Below, piece after piece: positions 10,414 to 22,436 of a stretch of DNA of 64,000 nt. The stretch's first letter is position 1, and every line of letters starts with the position of its first letter. Source of the DNA: Enoplolaimus lenunculus (taxonomy: Eukaryota > Nematoda > Enoplea > Enoplida > Thoracostomopsidae); assembly GCA_030248215.1 (NCBI GenBank), contig JASANG010001853.1, forward strand, positions 96,307-160,306, in the 5' to 3' direction. Below the pieces are notes generated by a model. That model searched no databases and was not told where the DNA came from. It worked only from the letters and a program-made list of their open reading frames with translations. The translations under genes and the position numbers were made by a program.

Positions 10414-11787
10414 TCAACTGTCATTTTTATTAACACTAGACTCTGAATATTCTAACGGATATAAGAGTTTAATTGGTCGATTTATAATTGTTCCGTTGGA
10501 CAATCGAAGTTTTGCTGATCGACAAACTCGATCGCGGCTCAAAATGAGGTGCACGATAACTCCTAAATTCCAACGAGGTCTTGGCAGGTTGCTCTTGATC
10601 AAGACAACCATGCCTGGCTGTGGCGCAAACACACTAGTATTGCGCTGGTGGCTTTTTCGCCACTGTTCGCGAAGACTGAGCAAATAATCATTTCGCCACA
10701 TTTTCCAAAATGATTCAACTAATGCCTGGAGACGTTTCCACTCTAAAATCAAAGACGAAGCAGTCGATGTTTGTGGAAGAGCCTCTGTTGTCTTTGAAGC
10801 AATTGGGAAAAATCTCGGGCCAGATTGAAACAAAAAATGTGCTGGTGTTAGTGCAACGTCGGAGACATCGTCTCCAATATAAATGAGAGGCCTGGAATTG
10901 AGAGTACTCGCAATTTCTGTCATAACGGTTTGCAGCTCCACCAAATTTAGTTTGCGACCATGTATTGATTTTTTCAGAGCGTTTTTCACTAAAGCTACCA
11001 GTCTTTCGTAAATTCCTCCCATCCAAGGAGCTTTTTCAACAATAAATTTCCAAGAGATGCCTTGGCCGGAAGCAAAATCTTGCACCTCATTGGATTTCAG
11101 TGTGTCCATCCACAAACGATCTATAACTTTTCGGGATAAATGAAACTGTTTTGCATTATCTGAAATAACAAGCTGAGGTTTACCGAACAGAGCCATAAAC
11201 CGACGAAAGCACAATAGAAATTCCGCAGCTGATAGATCATTTACGACGTCAAGATGTATTGCACGAACAACAGCGCAAGTGAAAAGACAGACCCAAACCT
11301 TTTGCGTGTCACGAGCACCAACACGTATTATCAGCGGTCCAAGATAGTCCAGACCGATGCAAGCAAACGGAGCTTGTCGTACAGTTCGAAAATCCGGAAG
11401 AGGCGGAGGTTCGGGGGTAGTAAAAGGTCCTCCTTGATACCGGCGACAGATACGACATTTACTCAAACATCGTTTAACTTCAGCTCTTCCGTGGACAATC
11501 CAGTACCTAAGACGGAGCTGGGACAACGTGTGTTGCACACCACTATGATGCAAGCTCACATGACAGTCAATAATAACAAGAGTGGTAAAGTGATTTTGCC
11601 TTGGTAATAAAATCGGAAACTTCGACTCATCACCAAGACTGGAATTTTTGAGACGGCCGCCACAACGAATAATTCCAATATTATCTACGAATAACTGCAA
11701 AGATTTTACTATATTTTGTGACCTAAAGTCCAGAGCGAAAAGTGACGCAAATGCAACTTTTTGAACCATTTTAATCAAAACAGCCAA
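10414..11787 (-). CDS. BEL/Pao integrase with DUF5641-like tail
   Basis: 457 residues: an H2C2 zinc-binding segment (HHSGVQHTLSQLRLRYW...CRICRRY), an integrase core (FACIGLDYLGPL, ISDNAKQF, APWMGGIYERLV) and a C-terminal DUF5641-like segment (QPGMVVLIKSNLPRPRWNLG). Confidence 0.9.
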   Translation of the reverse strand: MAVLIKMVQKVAFASLFALDFRSQNIVKSLQLFVDNIGIIRCGGRLKNSSLGDESKFPILLPRQNHFTTLVIIDCHVSLHHSGVQHTLSQLRLRYWIVHGRAEVKRCLSKCRICRRYQGGPFTTPEPPPLPDFRTVRQAPFACIGLDYLGPLIIRVGARDTQKVWVCLFTCAVVRAIHLDVVNDLSAAEFLLCFRRFMALFGKPQLVISDNAKQFHLSRKVIDRLWMDTLKSNEVQDFASGQGISWKFIVEKAPWMGGIYERLVALVKNALKKSIHGRKLNLVELQTVMTEIASTLNSRPLIYIGDDVSDVALTPAHFLFQSGPRFFPIASKTTEALPQTSTASSLILEWKRLQALVESFWKMWRNDYLLSLREQWRKSHQRNTSVFAPQPGMVVLIKSNLPRPRWNLGVIVHLILSRDRVCRSAKLRLSNGTIINRPIKLLYPLEYSESSVNKNDS

Positions 11788-11810
11788 CGAATGTGCAATT
11801 TCTTGTTCCG

Positions 11811-12815
11811 TTAGTGTTTTTGAACCAATGCATTGTTTTTAGCAGTCGACACAAATCGTAGGATCCATGCAACAACTCGAACTAGCTTTTGTAAAGACGA
11901 AAAACGATGAATATCAATGAAGGTTTCAGCGGTAACAATTAGTTGTTCAGATTGCACATTTAGTTTGTCAGAAGAAATGCTTTTTTCCACGACCTGATCT
12001 GACATGCCGTTAGACAACTTCATCATTTGCGGCCAAGATGACTCATGTTTTCGCAGCCAACTTGGTCCTTGCCACCACAGAACATTTTCAGCCAAATGCT
12101 GAAAACTGACACCGCGCGAAGACAAATCGGCAGGATTTGTTTCGGTGGGTACGTAGCGAAATTTAAGCTTTTGGTATGATTTGATCTGTTTTAATCGATT
12201 ACGAACAAACACCGAAGATACTTCCTTTCCCAAAATCCAATGTAGAGCGCAATGTGAATCAGACCAAACAAACTTTGATTTGATTGGCAAATGAAGTTGT
12301 TTCTCCACGAACTCAATAATTCGTACACCAATCGCAACAGCTACTAGCTCTAGTCGCGGAATAGAAACCGTTTTAATTGGAGTCACTCGAGCTTTACAAA
12401 ACACAAGACTGGATGTAATAACGTTGTCAGCCTTTAATACGCGCAGGTAAACCGCCGCTGTAAACGCTTTTGCAGAAGCATCGCAGAAACAATGTAAATC
12501 AAATGTGTTTTTTACGTCTGCCGCATCATGGCAATATTGTCTTTTCAATTGAAAAGTTTCAATCCGGACTAGATCGGAACGATACGTTTTCCAACAATTC
12601 AAAATTTCCACCGGCAATATGTCATCCCATCTGTATTTTGATTTCCAGATTTCTTGGAGTAATTGTTTGCCACGAATTGTTACCGGTGAAAAATAACCAC
12701 ATGGATCATACACCGAGGCAACTGCCTTTAACAGTTGTCGTTTGGTGAATGCAATTACACTCACAGTCTTTCCAACTGTGCAACTAAGAGTATCCTCTTT
12801 TGTGTTCCAACGCAC
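11811..12815 (-). CDS. BEL/Pao RT tail and RNase H region
   Basis: 334 residues, including AVASVYDPCGYFSPVTIRGK and SIPRLELVAVAIGVRI, both hallmarks of the Pao RT/RNase H region, plus FVWSDSHCALHWI. Confidence 0.85.
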   Translation of the reverse strand: MRWNTKEDTLSCTVGKTVSVIAFTKRQLLKAVASVYDPCGYFSPVTIRGKQLLQEIWKSKYRWDDILPVEILNCWKTYRSDLVRIETFQLKRQYCHDAADVKNTFDLHCFCDASAKAFTAAVYLRVLKADNVITSSLVFCKARVTPIKTVSIPRLELVAVAIGVRIIEFVEKQLHLPIKSKFVWSDSHCALHWILGKEVSSVFVRNRLKQIKSYQKLKFRYVPTETNPADLSSRGVSFQHLAENVLWWQGPSWLRKHESSWPQMMKLSNGMSDQVVEKSISSDKLNVQSEQLIVTAETFIDIHRFSSLQKLVRVVAWILRFVSTAKNNALVQKH

Positions 12816-12893
12816 TCCTAATACCTTCGTAGTGGAACCCTCGCCTCGGTCAGAACCTGGAAGGCTGTCAATGAAACTTGCGTCATTCGAAAA

Positions 12894-15740
12894 CTACTCG
12901 CGAAGATTCATTGGCGCTGATTTAAAAATTACTTTGGCTTCTTTGTAGTAATTTATCATCTCTGCTGTCGTTCCGCAACCACCTAATACATTATCCACAT
13001 ATACATTTTCTAAAATGTTCTTGGCCACTGCTGAACCAATAATGTTCAAATGGTGTGTGATAGTGCCAGCAAGAAGAAACGGACTTGCATTAACCCCAAA
13101 TGGTACTCGACAAAATCGTAAAACTTTCAAGTTATTCTCAGTTAGTGGCGCAGTTATATCATGTACCCAAAGGAACCGCGTGACATCGCGATTAGGTGCT
13201 TGTAACCCAATTTGCAGGAACGCTTTTTCGATATCGCTTACGGCGGCAATATTTGAGAGACGAAACCGCGTAATCAGACCGCATAAATCCGCCAGCAACA
13301 CAGGTCCACGAAGAACACATTCATTCAAACTTCGAACATTGGATTGACATTTACTAGACGCATCATAAACTATACGAATTTTGGTTGTTGTTTTTTGAGG
13401 AGTGATTACGCAGTGATGTGGTATATAGTACAACTTATTTCCATCCGGTTGTGCAGGGGCGGGTTCAATGATTTGAGTTTTTAATTGTTCCTGCAAGATT
13501 TCGTTATACTTAATTTTTAGTTCAGGGTTTGCATTTAAGCGTCGAAATAGTGATTTTAACCGACCCAACGACAAGCCGTAATTATCGCTTAAGTCAGAAC
13601 CGTCATTTTTCCAAGGCCATTTGACTTCGTATCTGTTATTTTTAAATACAATCGTTTCGTTAAATTGTTTCAGAGCTACCTCATCCTCTTCTAATTCTAC
13701 AGTATCTTTGATTCCAATATCTTCGAGTCGCCAAAATTTTTCCAGTTCAAAGTTGCTCTCGGGCAACAAACTTGACCTAGTGAGCAACATTGCACTCGCG
13801 TTAGTTTTACGGCGATCAATTTTTTCCAATCGGCCTGTAGTGATATATCCAAGAGATGATGACAGAAAAATAAGGCCATCCGAACATCGGATTTGTTCCT
13901 GTCCAACAAAATCGTAATAGTAGTCCGCTCCTACAAGTATATCAATTTGAACTAATTGATCTCTCGAAATAAGCGGTTCAGCTAATGCCAAATTGCTTAG
14001 AAAAGGATATTTTGCACAGTCCAAAGCAACCTTTTGAACAGGGCACGTAATGCAATCTATTGCATTTGCCGTTAGTAATTTGCGACTACCGTCACGTAAT
14101 ACAACTTCAAATTCATAAGTAGGATAAGTTTTTGTTTTTCGAACGGTTTCTGCAAACCCGGAAATAGCAATAAGCTCGTTACCTACTCGCCGACCACCAA
14201 TTTTTCGACACATATCAGTGGTGATGAAAGACCTGGAACATCCAGTATCCAGCAACAATCTTGCTGAAGCTGTCGTAGAACCAATCACTTGGGTAACCGC
14301 GGTTTGCAATATGGTTTGCTGACCATGCGACAACATGGTCGTGGCAACTGTTTCGGTCGTCTGCACTTCGGAAGAACTGCCATCAACATTGAGGGACACC
14401 TCTTTATGACTTTCTGAACTACTCTGAGGATTAACTTTGTTTGACAAAACAGATTTCGAGCCAAATTTTGCCGGACACAAACTTCGATGATGTCCCGGGT
14501 GCTGGCAATGCACACATGAGCGGCTACTACGACAATCTTTGATTTTATGGCCTGGTTTTAAACAAAGCAAACATTTGTTGGAAAGCGTCGCACGACGAGA
14601 CTTTACGTTTGGAAATTTTTCACATTGATCACTATAGCGATTGCCATTGCAATAGGTGCAAGTGATCCGATTATTAGTTGAACGATTAACCAAAGCTGCC
14701 GTCGTAGTTCGAAACCGAGAAGTTTTTTGATATTTCGACTTGGGGTCTGATTTATTATTTGACAAGGTTTTGGCCTTATCATTCTGGTTAGTAGACCCAA
14801 ACGCGCGTTCAGACATATCACGTGCGTGAATTTCTTCTTTTAAAAGCTCACGGAGATTGCCTAATGTCCATTTCTTAAATCCATTACTACGATGAAGCTC
14901 CATTCTAACAAACTTAGGGAGCTTAGATAGAACAATTGGAGTAAAGACTTGCCCAAACGTTTCCTCAGGTAAACCAAGGGTGACAAGACAACGAATATGC
15001 TTCTCGCATTCGTCATAAACAGACCGTAACTGGCCAATTTCATGGTTGGCTGGATGAAGCGCCAACATTGCTTCGAATTGTGAAAAAACAGCAACCTGTG
15101 GATCGCCGTAACGTTCTTTTAAAATTGAGACAACTATTTCATAATTTGCGGCGGTCAGGCGATAGCCTTCGATCAATCGAAGAGCATCTCCAGTTAAAAA
15201 GGACCGGAGATATGTGAATTTATCAGCGTCTGATAGAGACTCATTTCTATGCATAGAATTTTCAAAATAATTCCAAAAATGTTGAAATTTTAAGGTTTCT
15301 CCAATAAATGGTTCCAACTCTAGTTTGGGAGGTCTAATTGATGCTTGACCTCTGTCCGACACTGCTGACTGGTTTTTGACTACATGGTCATCTGCTGGGG
15401 TTGATTGTTGCTCACATTTCTTCTTGCGAATTGATAATTTTTCGATGTAATCAAGCAAAATGTCATCAAACTCAAGAGATTTTGCAGCCTCTTCAGTTAA
15501 AGTTTTATCATCGAGTTCTGGCAAAATTTCATCATCCAACAATTTTATTTGCTTACGATACGATTCGAGTTTGTTTCTACAGTGTTCAAGCTCTTCTAAA
15601 TTGGCAGAGGTATCCAAAGTTAATAAATGTTGCGCTTTGCTTAGCTGACGCTTAGCATTTGTTTGAATACCATTTTTCTGCTGTTTACGCAATGTCAAAA
15701 GCTTTTGATCCATTTTAGTTGCCAAAAATCTAAACAACAC
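12894..15740 (-). CDS. BEL/Pao Gag, protease and start of reverse transcriptase
   Basis: A 948-residue open frame. The N-terminal part is a coiled-coil then a DUF1759-like Gag region (FQHFWNYFENSMHRN). CCHC knuckles follow (CLLCLKPGHKIKDC, CVHCQHPGHHRSLC), then an aspartic protease motif LLDTGCSRSFIT, then the RT fingers and palm (SDIEKAFLQIGL, RVPFGVNASPFLLAG, YVDN). Domain order is typical of Pao elements. Confidence 0.9.
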   Translation of the reverse strand: MLFRFLATKMDQKLLTLRKQQKNGIQTNAKRQLSKAQHLLTLDTSANLEELEHCRNKLESYRKQIKLLDDEILPELDDKTLTEEAAKSLEFDDILLDYIEKLSIRKKKCEQQSTPADDHVVKNQSAVSDRGQASIRPPKLELEPFIGETLKFQHFWNYFENSMHRNESLSDADKFTYLRSFLTGDALRLIEGYRLTAANYEIVVSILKERYGDPQVAVFSQFEAMLALHPANHEIGQLRSVYDECEKHIRCLVTLGLPEETFGQVFTPIVLSKLPKFVRMELHRSNGFKKWTLGNLRELLKEEIHARDMSERAFGSTNQNDKAKTLSNNKSDPKSKYQKTSRFRTTTAALVNRSTNNRITCTYCNGNRYSDQCEKFPNVKSRRATLSNKCLLCLKPGHKIKDCRSSRSCVHCQHPGHHRSLCPAKFGSKSVLSNKVNPQSSSESHKEVSLNVDGSSSEVQTTETVATTMLSHGQQTILQTAVTQVIGSTTASARLLLDTGCSRSFITTDMCRKIGGRRVGNELIAISGFAETVRKTKTYPTYEFEVVLRDGSRKLLTANAIDCITCPVQKVALDCAKYPFLSNLALAEPLISRDQLVQIDILVGADYYYDFVGQEQIRCSDGLIFLSSSLGYITTGRLEKIDRRKTNASAMLLTRSSLLPESNFELEKFWRLEDIGIKDTVELEEDEVALKQFNETIVFKNNRYEVKWPWKNDGSDLSDNYGLSLGRLKSLFRRLNANPELKIKYNEILQEQLKTQIIEPAPAQPDGNKLYYIPHHCVITPQKTTTKIRIVYDASSKCQSNVRSLNECVLRGPVLLADLCGLITRFRLSNIAAVSDIEKAFLQIGLQAPNRDVTRFLWVHDITAPLTENNLKVLRFCRVPFGVNASPFLLAGTITHHLNIIGSAVAKNILENVYVDNVLGGCGTTAEMINYYKEAKVIFKSAPMNLRE

Positions 15741-15791
15741 CGGTTGAATTTCTGGTTTGAATTAATCAAACTCTCATAATCCGAAGGACCA

Positions 15792-16113
15792 TATTCGAAA
15801 CATTCAAAAAATACAACGCTAACCTGCTAATATTTGAGCTAATCAGTCCACAATCTTGACCGATTTCGATAAATTAACAATTTCCGTAAACAATTTATTT
15901 CGCAAATACAACACAAACAAACAACCAGAAAACCTTTTTCTCTAATTGCACTCCAAATTACCTGTTCTTCAAGTTACACAAGGCACCTTTCTTAACTACA
16001 CACCCAAAATTTTAGAATATCAAAATTACGCAGGCGTGTACAAAATATGCAAATTTCTCGGAATATCCAATTTTTAAATTACGAAAATTAATTAAAAGTT
16101 GCAATTTCGGACA
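15792..16113 (-). repeat. 5' LTR of the BEL/Pao element
   Basis: 322 bp, about 96 percent identical to the copy at 8733-9054. On the minus strand it begins TGTCCGAAATTGC. A primer-binding site beginning TGGTCCTTCGG follows at once (15791 downwards), fixing this boundary. Confidence 0.9.
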
Positions 16114-16249
16114 TCATCGAATGTTATATAATTTGTTAGATTTTTTGATAGAAAATATATTTTTGGGATCCAAAGGCAAACCTTGGGACCTTAAAAAATC
16201 TAATATTTCAAAAATTCAAATTTAGGCATGGAAAGATCAGGGGAGATCA

Positions 16250-16874
16250 TGTAGGGTTCACGTTATAAATGATGCAGCTGGGTCACGTTTTGTCACGTTG
16301 TATATATTGGGTAACATTTTGTCTAAGATGTAACCCAATATAATATTCCGAAAACAGTGGTTGTCTGCTAACGTCATGTGTCGGTCACGTTTTGTCTTTT
16401 AATGTCATATGATATTCCCTACGTTGACTGTCAATATCATAATATGATCATTTTGAAAATGTCTACTGAGTCAGTTACATAACTAGATTTGGAATATCAT
16501 ACATGTGCCGTTAGTATCATGATATTAATACGAGACAATGTAAATATACACTTATATTATGGCGGGAAATTTAAATTATGGCAGGAAAATTTAAAATTAG
16601 GCGGGAAAATTCAAAATTACTCACTAAACATATATTTAAAGTTAACTAAAACAGTTGCCGAATTAAGTGCCGGTTTTCAAACGTCTGATTATGTCACATG
16701 ACATTCGAACACTTGTATGTCGAGATAACCTGAGTACCCGTGCTTTGTATAGCAATATCACATGATATTCGACCTTTGTCTGTCCGTTTGATGGTAACAA
16801 TAATTTATGTTGATGTCGAATCAACATGTGACAAAACGTGACCCGGCTGCTCTAGTTATAACGTGAACCCCGCA
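16250..16874. mobile_element. Long-TIR MITE, family E (GGGTTCACGTTATAA)
   Basis: Ends are inverted repeats of about 45 bp: GGGTTCACGTTATAA, then a GCAGC(T/C)GGGTCACGT block and TTTTGTCAC. The interior has repeated ATATCATGATATT-like dyads. Other family ends occur near 5989, 17980-18033 and 18880-18918, and a related segment interrupts the MITE at 57749-58558. I cannot define a target duplication. Confidence 0.65.
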
Positions 16875-19558
16875 TTGAGAAGCACAAATATGCAAAAAAT
16901 TTTAAATCCAACGATTTTTGCGTAAACGCGGGCTGGGAGGGATAACGGGAAAGACCAGTTATCTTGATCAGCTATTCCGTTTTTAGCTTGAAGCGATGTT
17001 TTATGCAGCTTACACACAGTTTTCTTGACGAGATTGCTTGCATATTGATTTTGTTTCAATATCTGGGTTGGAGAGACTCCAGAAGTCAAAACGTCGACAA
17101 AACGAAGGTTTTTGACACGGAACACAGGCTTAACTTCAGAGGTTGAATTGTTTGCCAATATCTCAGATATACCTACGTAACTACTATCAACAACAGCTGG
17201 TTATCGGTCCTGCAAATTTGGAACCAACAATGGTGAACTTCAAACTTTGGTACATATTTGGCGTTTACCGGTCCTACTTGTGATCCGTGATTGGTAATGA
17301 CATACTGACATCTCAGACAGTGTATAAAGAGTGAATAGGGACAACACGGGCACCCAAAAGGGAGGACATTTTTTTACAAATGTGCGTGCATTTTTAACGT
17401 CGATGACCCATTAAGAAACGAATTTCTGAGTTGTTCAATACTACTAATTGTCTGAAATACAAGACATTTAGGTATGTCTTGAAAATTAAAGAAGGCAGGA
17501 GTCTTGAAATTTTAAGTCAATTTATGTTGTGTGTACCGCGGGACATATATGGGAATACCATACGCTATTCCGAAATTCTATCGAATATCAAGTGATATTT
17601 TCCAGGACACTGTAATTTGTTCGCACATAACGACAAGCCAGATTAATGTAGCGTTAAGTGATTTCGGATACTTAATTAGCTTTTATTTTCTGTTACTGGC
17701 GGAAATTTTGCCTAAATATATTTTTAAGTACAAATAATTCAAACTTTAAATTTTACTATCATATAGTATTCTACAGAACATTTATAGGCTTGCTTACCTA
17801 CCACAACCTTGCAGACCTTTTCAAACATGTCATATGATACTTAAAAGTCAGTATTCCGAATATCATACGACCTTACAGTACAAACAGTGGATGTCATATC
17901 AGGATAGCAGACAATTCAAACTTTTTGAATTTGACAGCGGATAACGATCAGGCAAAATGTTATCGATATTGTATAATAGGGACAAAACGTGTTCTAGGCT
18001 GCTCCAGTTATAACGTGAACCCCGCACAGCGTTAAAGTTCGGTCTCTTATAACATGTCTACAAAACAACACTCAAATGTAAGGTGACATTTAGCATTTAC
18101 CACCCACTGTTCTCAAAGTTCAATGTGTACAAAAGTCGGGGCCAAAACAGGGGCGAAACAGTATTGTAAGCACATTCCAGTTATTATGGAGCATCCAAGT
18201 TATAACGCTTGCGCAGATGCAAAAACATGTCTAGTTTACCCCTACAAAGAGAGTACGTTTTACAATTGTAGCTAGAGTGTCTGGACATAAATAATGGTGT
18301 GCTTAGATAGTGGTGTTTGTCCGCATTCTGTCGTAAGGGACTCGGATAAAACACATGGCGTTTTTTGGGCTGTATGGACATTTTAAGGTATGTGCAGTAA
18401 TGCAGATATTGTTACAGCGTTTTATTTGAAATGTGTGAAGTTTGCGTATGTACACGCACACAGTTTTGTTTAAATAGTCTCTTCGGAGGGACTCAGTAAT
18501 TTGTACACTGTGCATATGGCATAGGGCCAAAACCATGTTTTTGCCGTAAGGTTAAGACAAATATAAGCTTCCAAACTGGCTATGTTTATTGTCGGTACTC
18601 TGTAAGGATAAGTTATTCGCGTAAGACCTACTGTCTTAGCCCACTCTGTTCACACAACGTTGATCCTCGGAGGGACAGGACAATTTTTTTACTTTTTCGC
18701 GAGCTTTATAACGTGGATGCTCCATTAGCATAGCCTAAGCCTAACCTCGAATGATATATCATATTGAAGAACAAAAAGTGACCTACACATTTTAATAGCA
18801 GACAATTACGAATTTTTGAATATGACATGGATCTATAAACAGATGAAATTTTACCAATAGTCTAATAGGGACAAAACATGTCCCAAGCTGCCCTGTTATA
18901 CTTGAACCACGCACTAACGTTAGAGTAATTATCTCTCTACAAAACCAGAACTATAAGCTATAAATTAGTATAGTCTCTTCTACAATCAGCTTAACTGGCA
19001 AGCGAAAAACTTTGCTGAGAACCTTTGACTGAAGTCAAAATGGGACTTAAATCCTGTTTTTGCATCCAAACCAATGTGCCCTGTATCAAATAATATTGCA
19101 GTTTGTGTGTTTACTACATATGATGTGTATAGTTCTGCATTTTTGTCGCTCTTATTTTTTAATCAAAACGTAAAAAATAATAGTTTGTTCAAAAATCTGT
19201 ATCGTTATTGTTACTTTTTATATGAAATTTTCAAGTAGGTGGATAACTTCGTAGGGATGCATAGCTAACTGATTTTAACATTGATACGGGAAGTGTATAG
19301 TTGTTTTTAGTTTTTAAGTTGTAATGTTTAAAGATCGAACAATGACAGAATAATGCGCAACTACAAATATAACCGTTTTCCGTGAAAATAAACTTGGGTT
19401 GATTATTCTAATTTAAGCTGTATTTTGATGCTTTAAATTTTTTATTTCTTCAGCTTCGGAACAGGGTTAACCTGTTGAATTTCAAACTATTAATTGTAAG
19501 GTACGGTCTTGTGCGCAATTTATGTGTTATGTTAGTGCGAAAAAGTTGAAAGAATTGA
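16875..19558. other. Intergenic, family E fragments
   Basis: No gene supported. Two further family-E right ends (17980-18033, 18880-18918) carry the ...TTATAACGTGAACCCCGCA terminus or a decayed form, and their interiors carry ATCATATGATATT-like repeats, so much of 17300-18920 is probably decayed family E. Confidence 0.4.
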
Positions 19559-19631
19559 CCTCGGCTGGATTCGATTCAGCGAGCTTTGGTTAACCGGGTC
19601 AACGCTGTTACCAACTGAGCTATCGCGGCGC
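19559..19631 (-). pseudogene. tRNA-like relic or tRNA-derived SINE head
   Basis: The minus strand has a good A box (TAGCTCAGTTGG) and a near B box (GAATCGAATCC) at tRNA spacing. The acceptor ends do not pair and the anticodon loop lacks T33, so it is not a functional tRNA. It may be a decayed tRNA gene or a SINE head. A short diverged tandem duplication (CTGACATTGG(G/T)ACTACGCCG) lies about 100 bp away at 19729-19778. Confidence 0.45.
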
Positions 19632-22436
19632 TACTTCAACTATACTTTGTAAATTGCTGGATTTGCCGCTGCCCGCGCGTGCATTTTCAGTTGTTAGTTA
19701 ATAAAGTTCTTTACTAAATCTATTAAGACTGACATTGGGACTACGCCGGGAGCGCTGACATTGGTACTACGCCGTGAGAGCAGTGATAAATTGCCAGGAT
19801 TTAAACACGAGAACACGACTTACAAACGAAAATGAATGTAGGCAATTCAACATGGGAGACACTCCTGTCCCTGTACATATCTAAAATAATACATTACACT
19901 AAATAGTATATACCTATGTTGCCAGCAGCCCGCGACATGTTTTCCAGCTGTTCGGTTCTGTTTGACTGTATTTCACCACATTAAAATGCAAGCAGAGTAG
20001 GTATGTTTTCAACCACTAAGTGATATGGTGTATGTCAAAAGGCAGTGTTTGCTAAGTTGTTGGGCGTGGCCAAGAATGTTTTCGGAGGGGGTGGTGCAAT
20101 ATTCGGCGGAAGAGGAGATTTTGATTTGAAATTTCGAAGAGGGGACTGAGTGGCTCAGGAAACTTTCGGGGCCAGTGTTTTGGATTAATTGCTGTAGAGC
20201 GTGAATTTTACGTGAGGCGGAGCCACGGAGGCGACACAATAAGACAATAAAGAGTAAGTGAAATTTGTTAGACTCTATGCCAGCCGCATACCTTTAAACG
20301 TTGATGAACCGAGACCTAACATCATTGGGCGGGCTTAGACTTCTTAGCCTTGCTAACAGCAATTTTGCCACTGCGCTTGAAACTGTACTGTACATACATA
20401 CACATTGCGCCGTAGAATTAACAAATATTATATTCTATGCCATAAAATAATAGTGAAAGTGCAGTTACCGATCGCAGTTTTCTAGGTTATCCCGCCTAAT
20501 AAAATCACTGATTAATGTTGGTTTTGTCGCCAACAACAACTGAAACCAGGCTTAGACGTATAACGTTTTAAAGTGACGATAATGCTTTCCGGGTGGTTCA
20601 AACTGCATTCCACATTTTGACTACTATTTTTATGATGGTCTGCTCAAATACATGCTTAATGTTCGGGCGTATGTTTACATTCTTATGTTATTTTGAGCAC
20701 AGCGATGCAATGTGTCGTTTAGTTGGCAAAAAAGAAAATTTCTATAATAATAAACTAACTTTCCATGAAGTTTCAGTGAAAACATCTGATGGGTCGCTAT
20801 CTAAATCCACTTCCACGACATCATTTGAAGATTGTGTAGCCCTGTGCAGTTTTTTGTTGCTCCAAATTCTTATTGTGCACAAGAACTCGTTGTTGTCGTC
20901 CATATATTTCTGCACGATTGCGAAGTTTACTTTCCCGAGCACCAAAGTTAGATCTTTGTGGTTGAGGTACAGAATTCGTCGTAGAATCCATTAATAATAC
21001 TTCAAGATTCTGAATCATGTTAATATTACATTAATTATTAAGATGAATTAATACCTAGAGAAGCCCTTTGAACGCCAGCCGGTGGACACGTACTACAACC
21101 TGTTATTGAAATAACTTGAAGAAAAAGCGGTGCAGTAAAATAGCAGATTGAGGGCACTTGCACAAAGTACGTATCGTTTTTGATCAGATTAAAATTGGCA
21201 ACAGATATTGCTGTTTACATGATATAAAACAGAATTCCCCACATTTTCACGTATTGCACGTCGTTAAGGAGTCTGTGGTTCCGTAGTTATGTCGCGTAAA
21301 TCACATTCAATTTTTCGAAAAAACAACATTTTGCAAAAAATTTTTGAAGACCAAGTTCGTCTCATTTGATCCACCCAAAAAAATCCGGGGGATCAAAATA
21401 TCGTGTTTTTATCTAAGTTTACTTACGTAATTGAAATGAGATTAAAATGGCTAGGCTGGATTTTTTTCGTTTTTACTTTAGTGTGAAAAACGTGAACGTA
21501 TCAGACACAATTTTATAACATTCGGTACCACAACCATAAATATCCGGTAGGTATATATATGATACGCATATCAGTTATTTGTCGGATATTACACCGGAAC
21601 ACTAGATCCGGTCACCCTTGTATGTACGCCGGGGTTTTTTCAAATTCTGAGAATGTAACCAGGAATAGCTTCTAGGTAAAGATCAAAAATTTTCGATGGT
21701 ACGCAAGAATATAGTTTGCATTGGAGTGCCTTCCCACTAATTTTTGCGTAAAAACTAACCACGTATACATATTTTGAGCGCAAACCAGCCCTGAGTTACT
21801 GAGCGCTTTTGAATGTTTTTGTCATTTGGGTACGCAGATTTTCTACTATCATTTTGCACTTACATATAATATATACGTACTTACTCCGTTGTATCTTAAT
21901 CAAATGTGAAAGGATATAGAATTTAGTTATTAAAACTTGAATGGAATGAAGAATTCATCCTGGTAAGCAAAGGTCATTTGTTTTGTAAAACGTAATGATA
22001 GGTATTGCCTTTGATTTTTGGAGGCTCTCTGTTAGAATTGTGCCACAAGTTGAAAAGGTGATAGTTGAGATTTAATTTAGCAACGCATTGTCTTTGCGCC
22101 ACGTTGTATGTGGTGGGGTACAGCCGGGTATCCGGCTCTGACAGTCGACATAAGGCTCCGGTATTTTATTTACCTTGCCATGCCGGATACTTGTTGTTAC
22201 CAATATTATATCGTTTGGGGGTATCAACCGTGGGGGATTTCAGAGTAGGGAAGGAAGGGAGTTGCGGGATTTTTAATAAAGCATCAGTCGCACTGGTCAG
22301 TGTTTAGCTGCGCGTGCAACTAAGCACATACGTATTCAAAAACAAGATTATTGCATAACTTGCTAGTGCATATAAATAATAAACACAAATCGGATAACAC
22401 ACATCGCCAGCTGCCTGTTGCATATGATAAACACAC
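19632..22436. other. Intergenic, no identifiable gene
   Basis: I see no supportable gene. At 20742-21018 the minus strand has two overlapping open stretches of 65-67 codons with balanced composition, which might be a decayed exon, but nothing is recognisable. A small dyad rich in CGGATAT/ATATCCGG occurs near 21535-21605. Confidence 0.35.

Larger units (their letters stand above)
8733..16113 (-). mobile_element. BEL/Pao LTR retrotransposon
   Basis: A 7.4-kb element on the minus strand with 322-bp LTRs and a perfect 5-bp target duplication TCATC at 8728-8732 and 16114-16118. Parts in transcription order: 5' LTR, primer-binding site directly abutting it, Gag with CCHC knuckles, Pao protease, reverse transcriptase, RNase H, integrase, a DUF5641-like tail, then an extra coding region resembling an SGNH hydrolase before the 3' LTR. 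The LTRs differ by about 4 percent by eye, so the insertion is fairly recent. The internal region is not one open frame and appears to carry roughly two or three breaks, so this copy is probably a fossil. Confidence 0.93.

Noticed and set aside
11254-11607. 117-residue plus-strand frame
   Set aside because: Antisense shadow of the BEL/Pao integrase.
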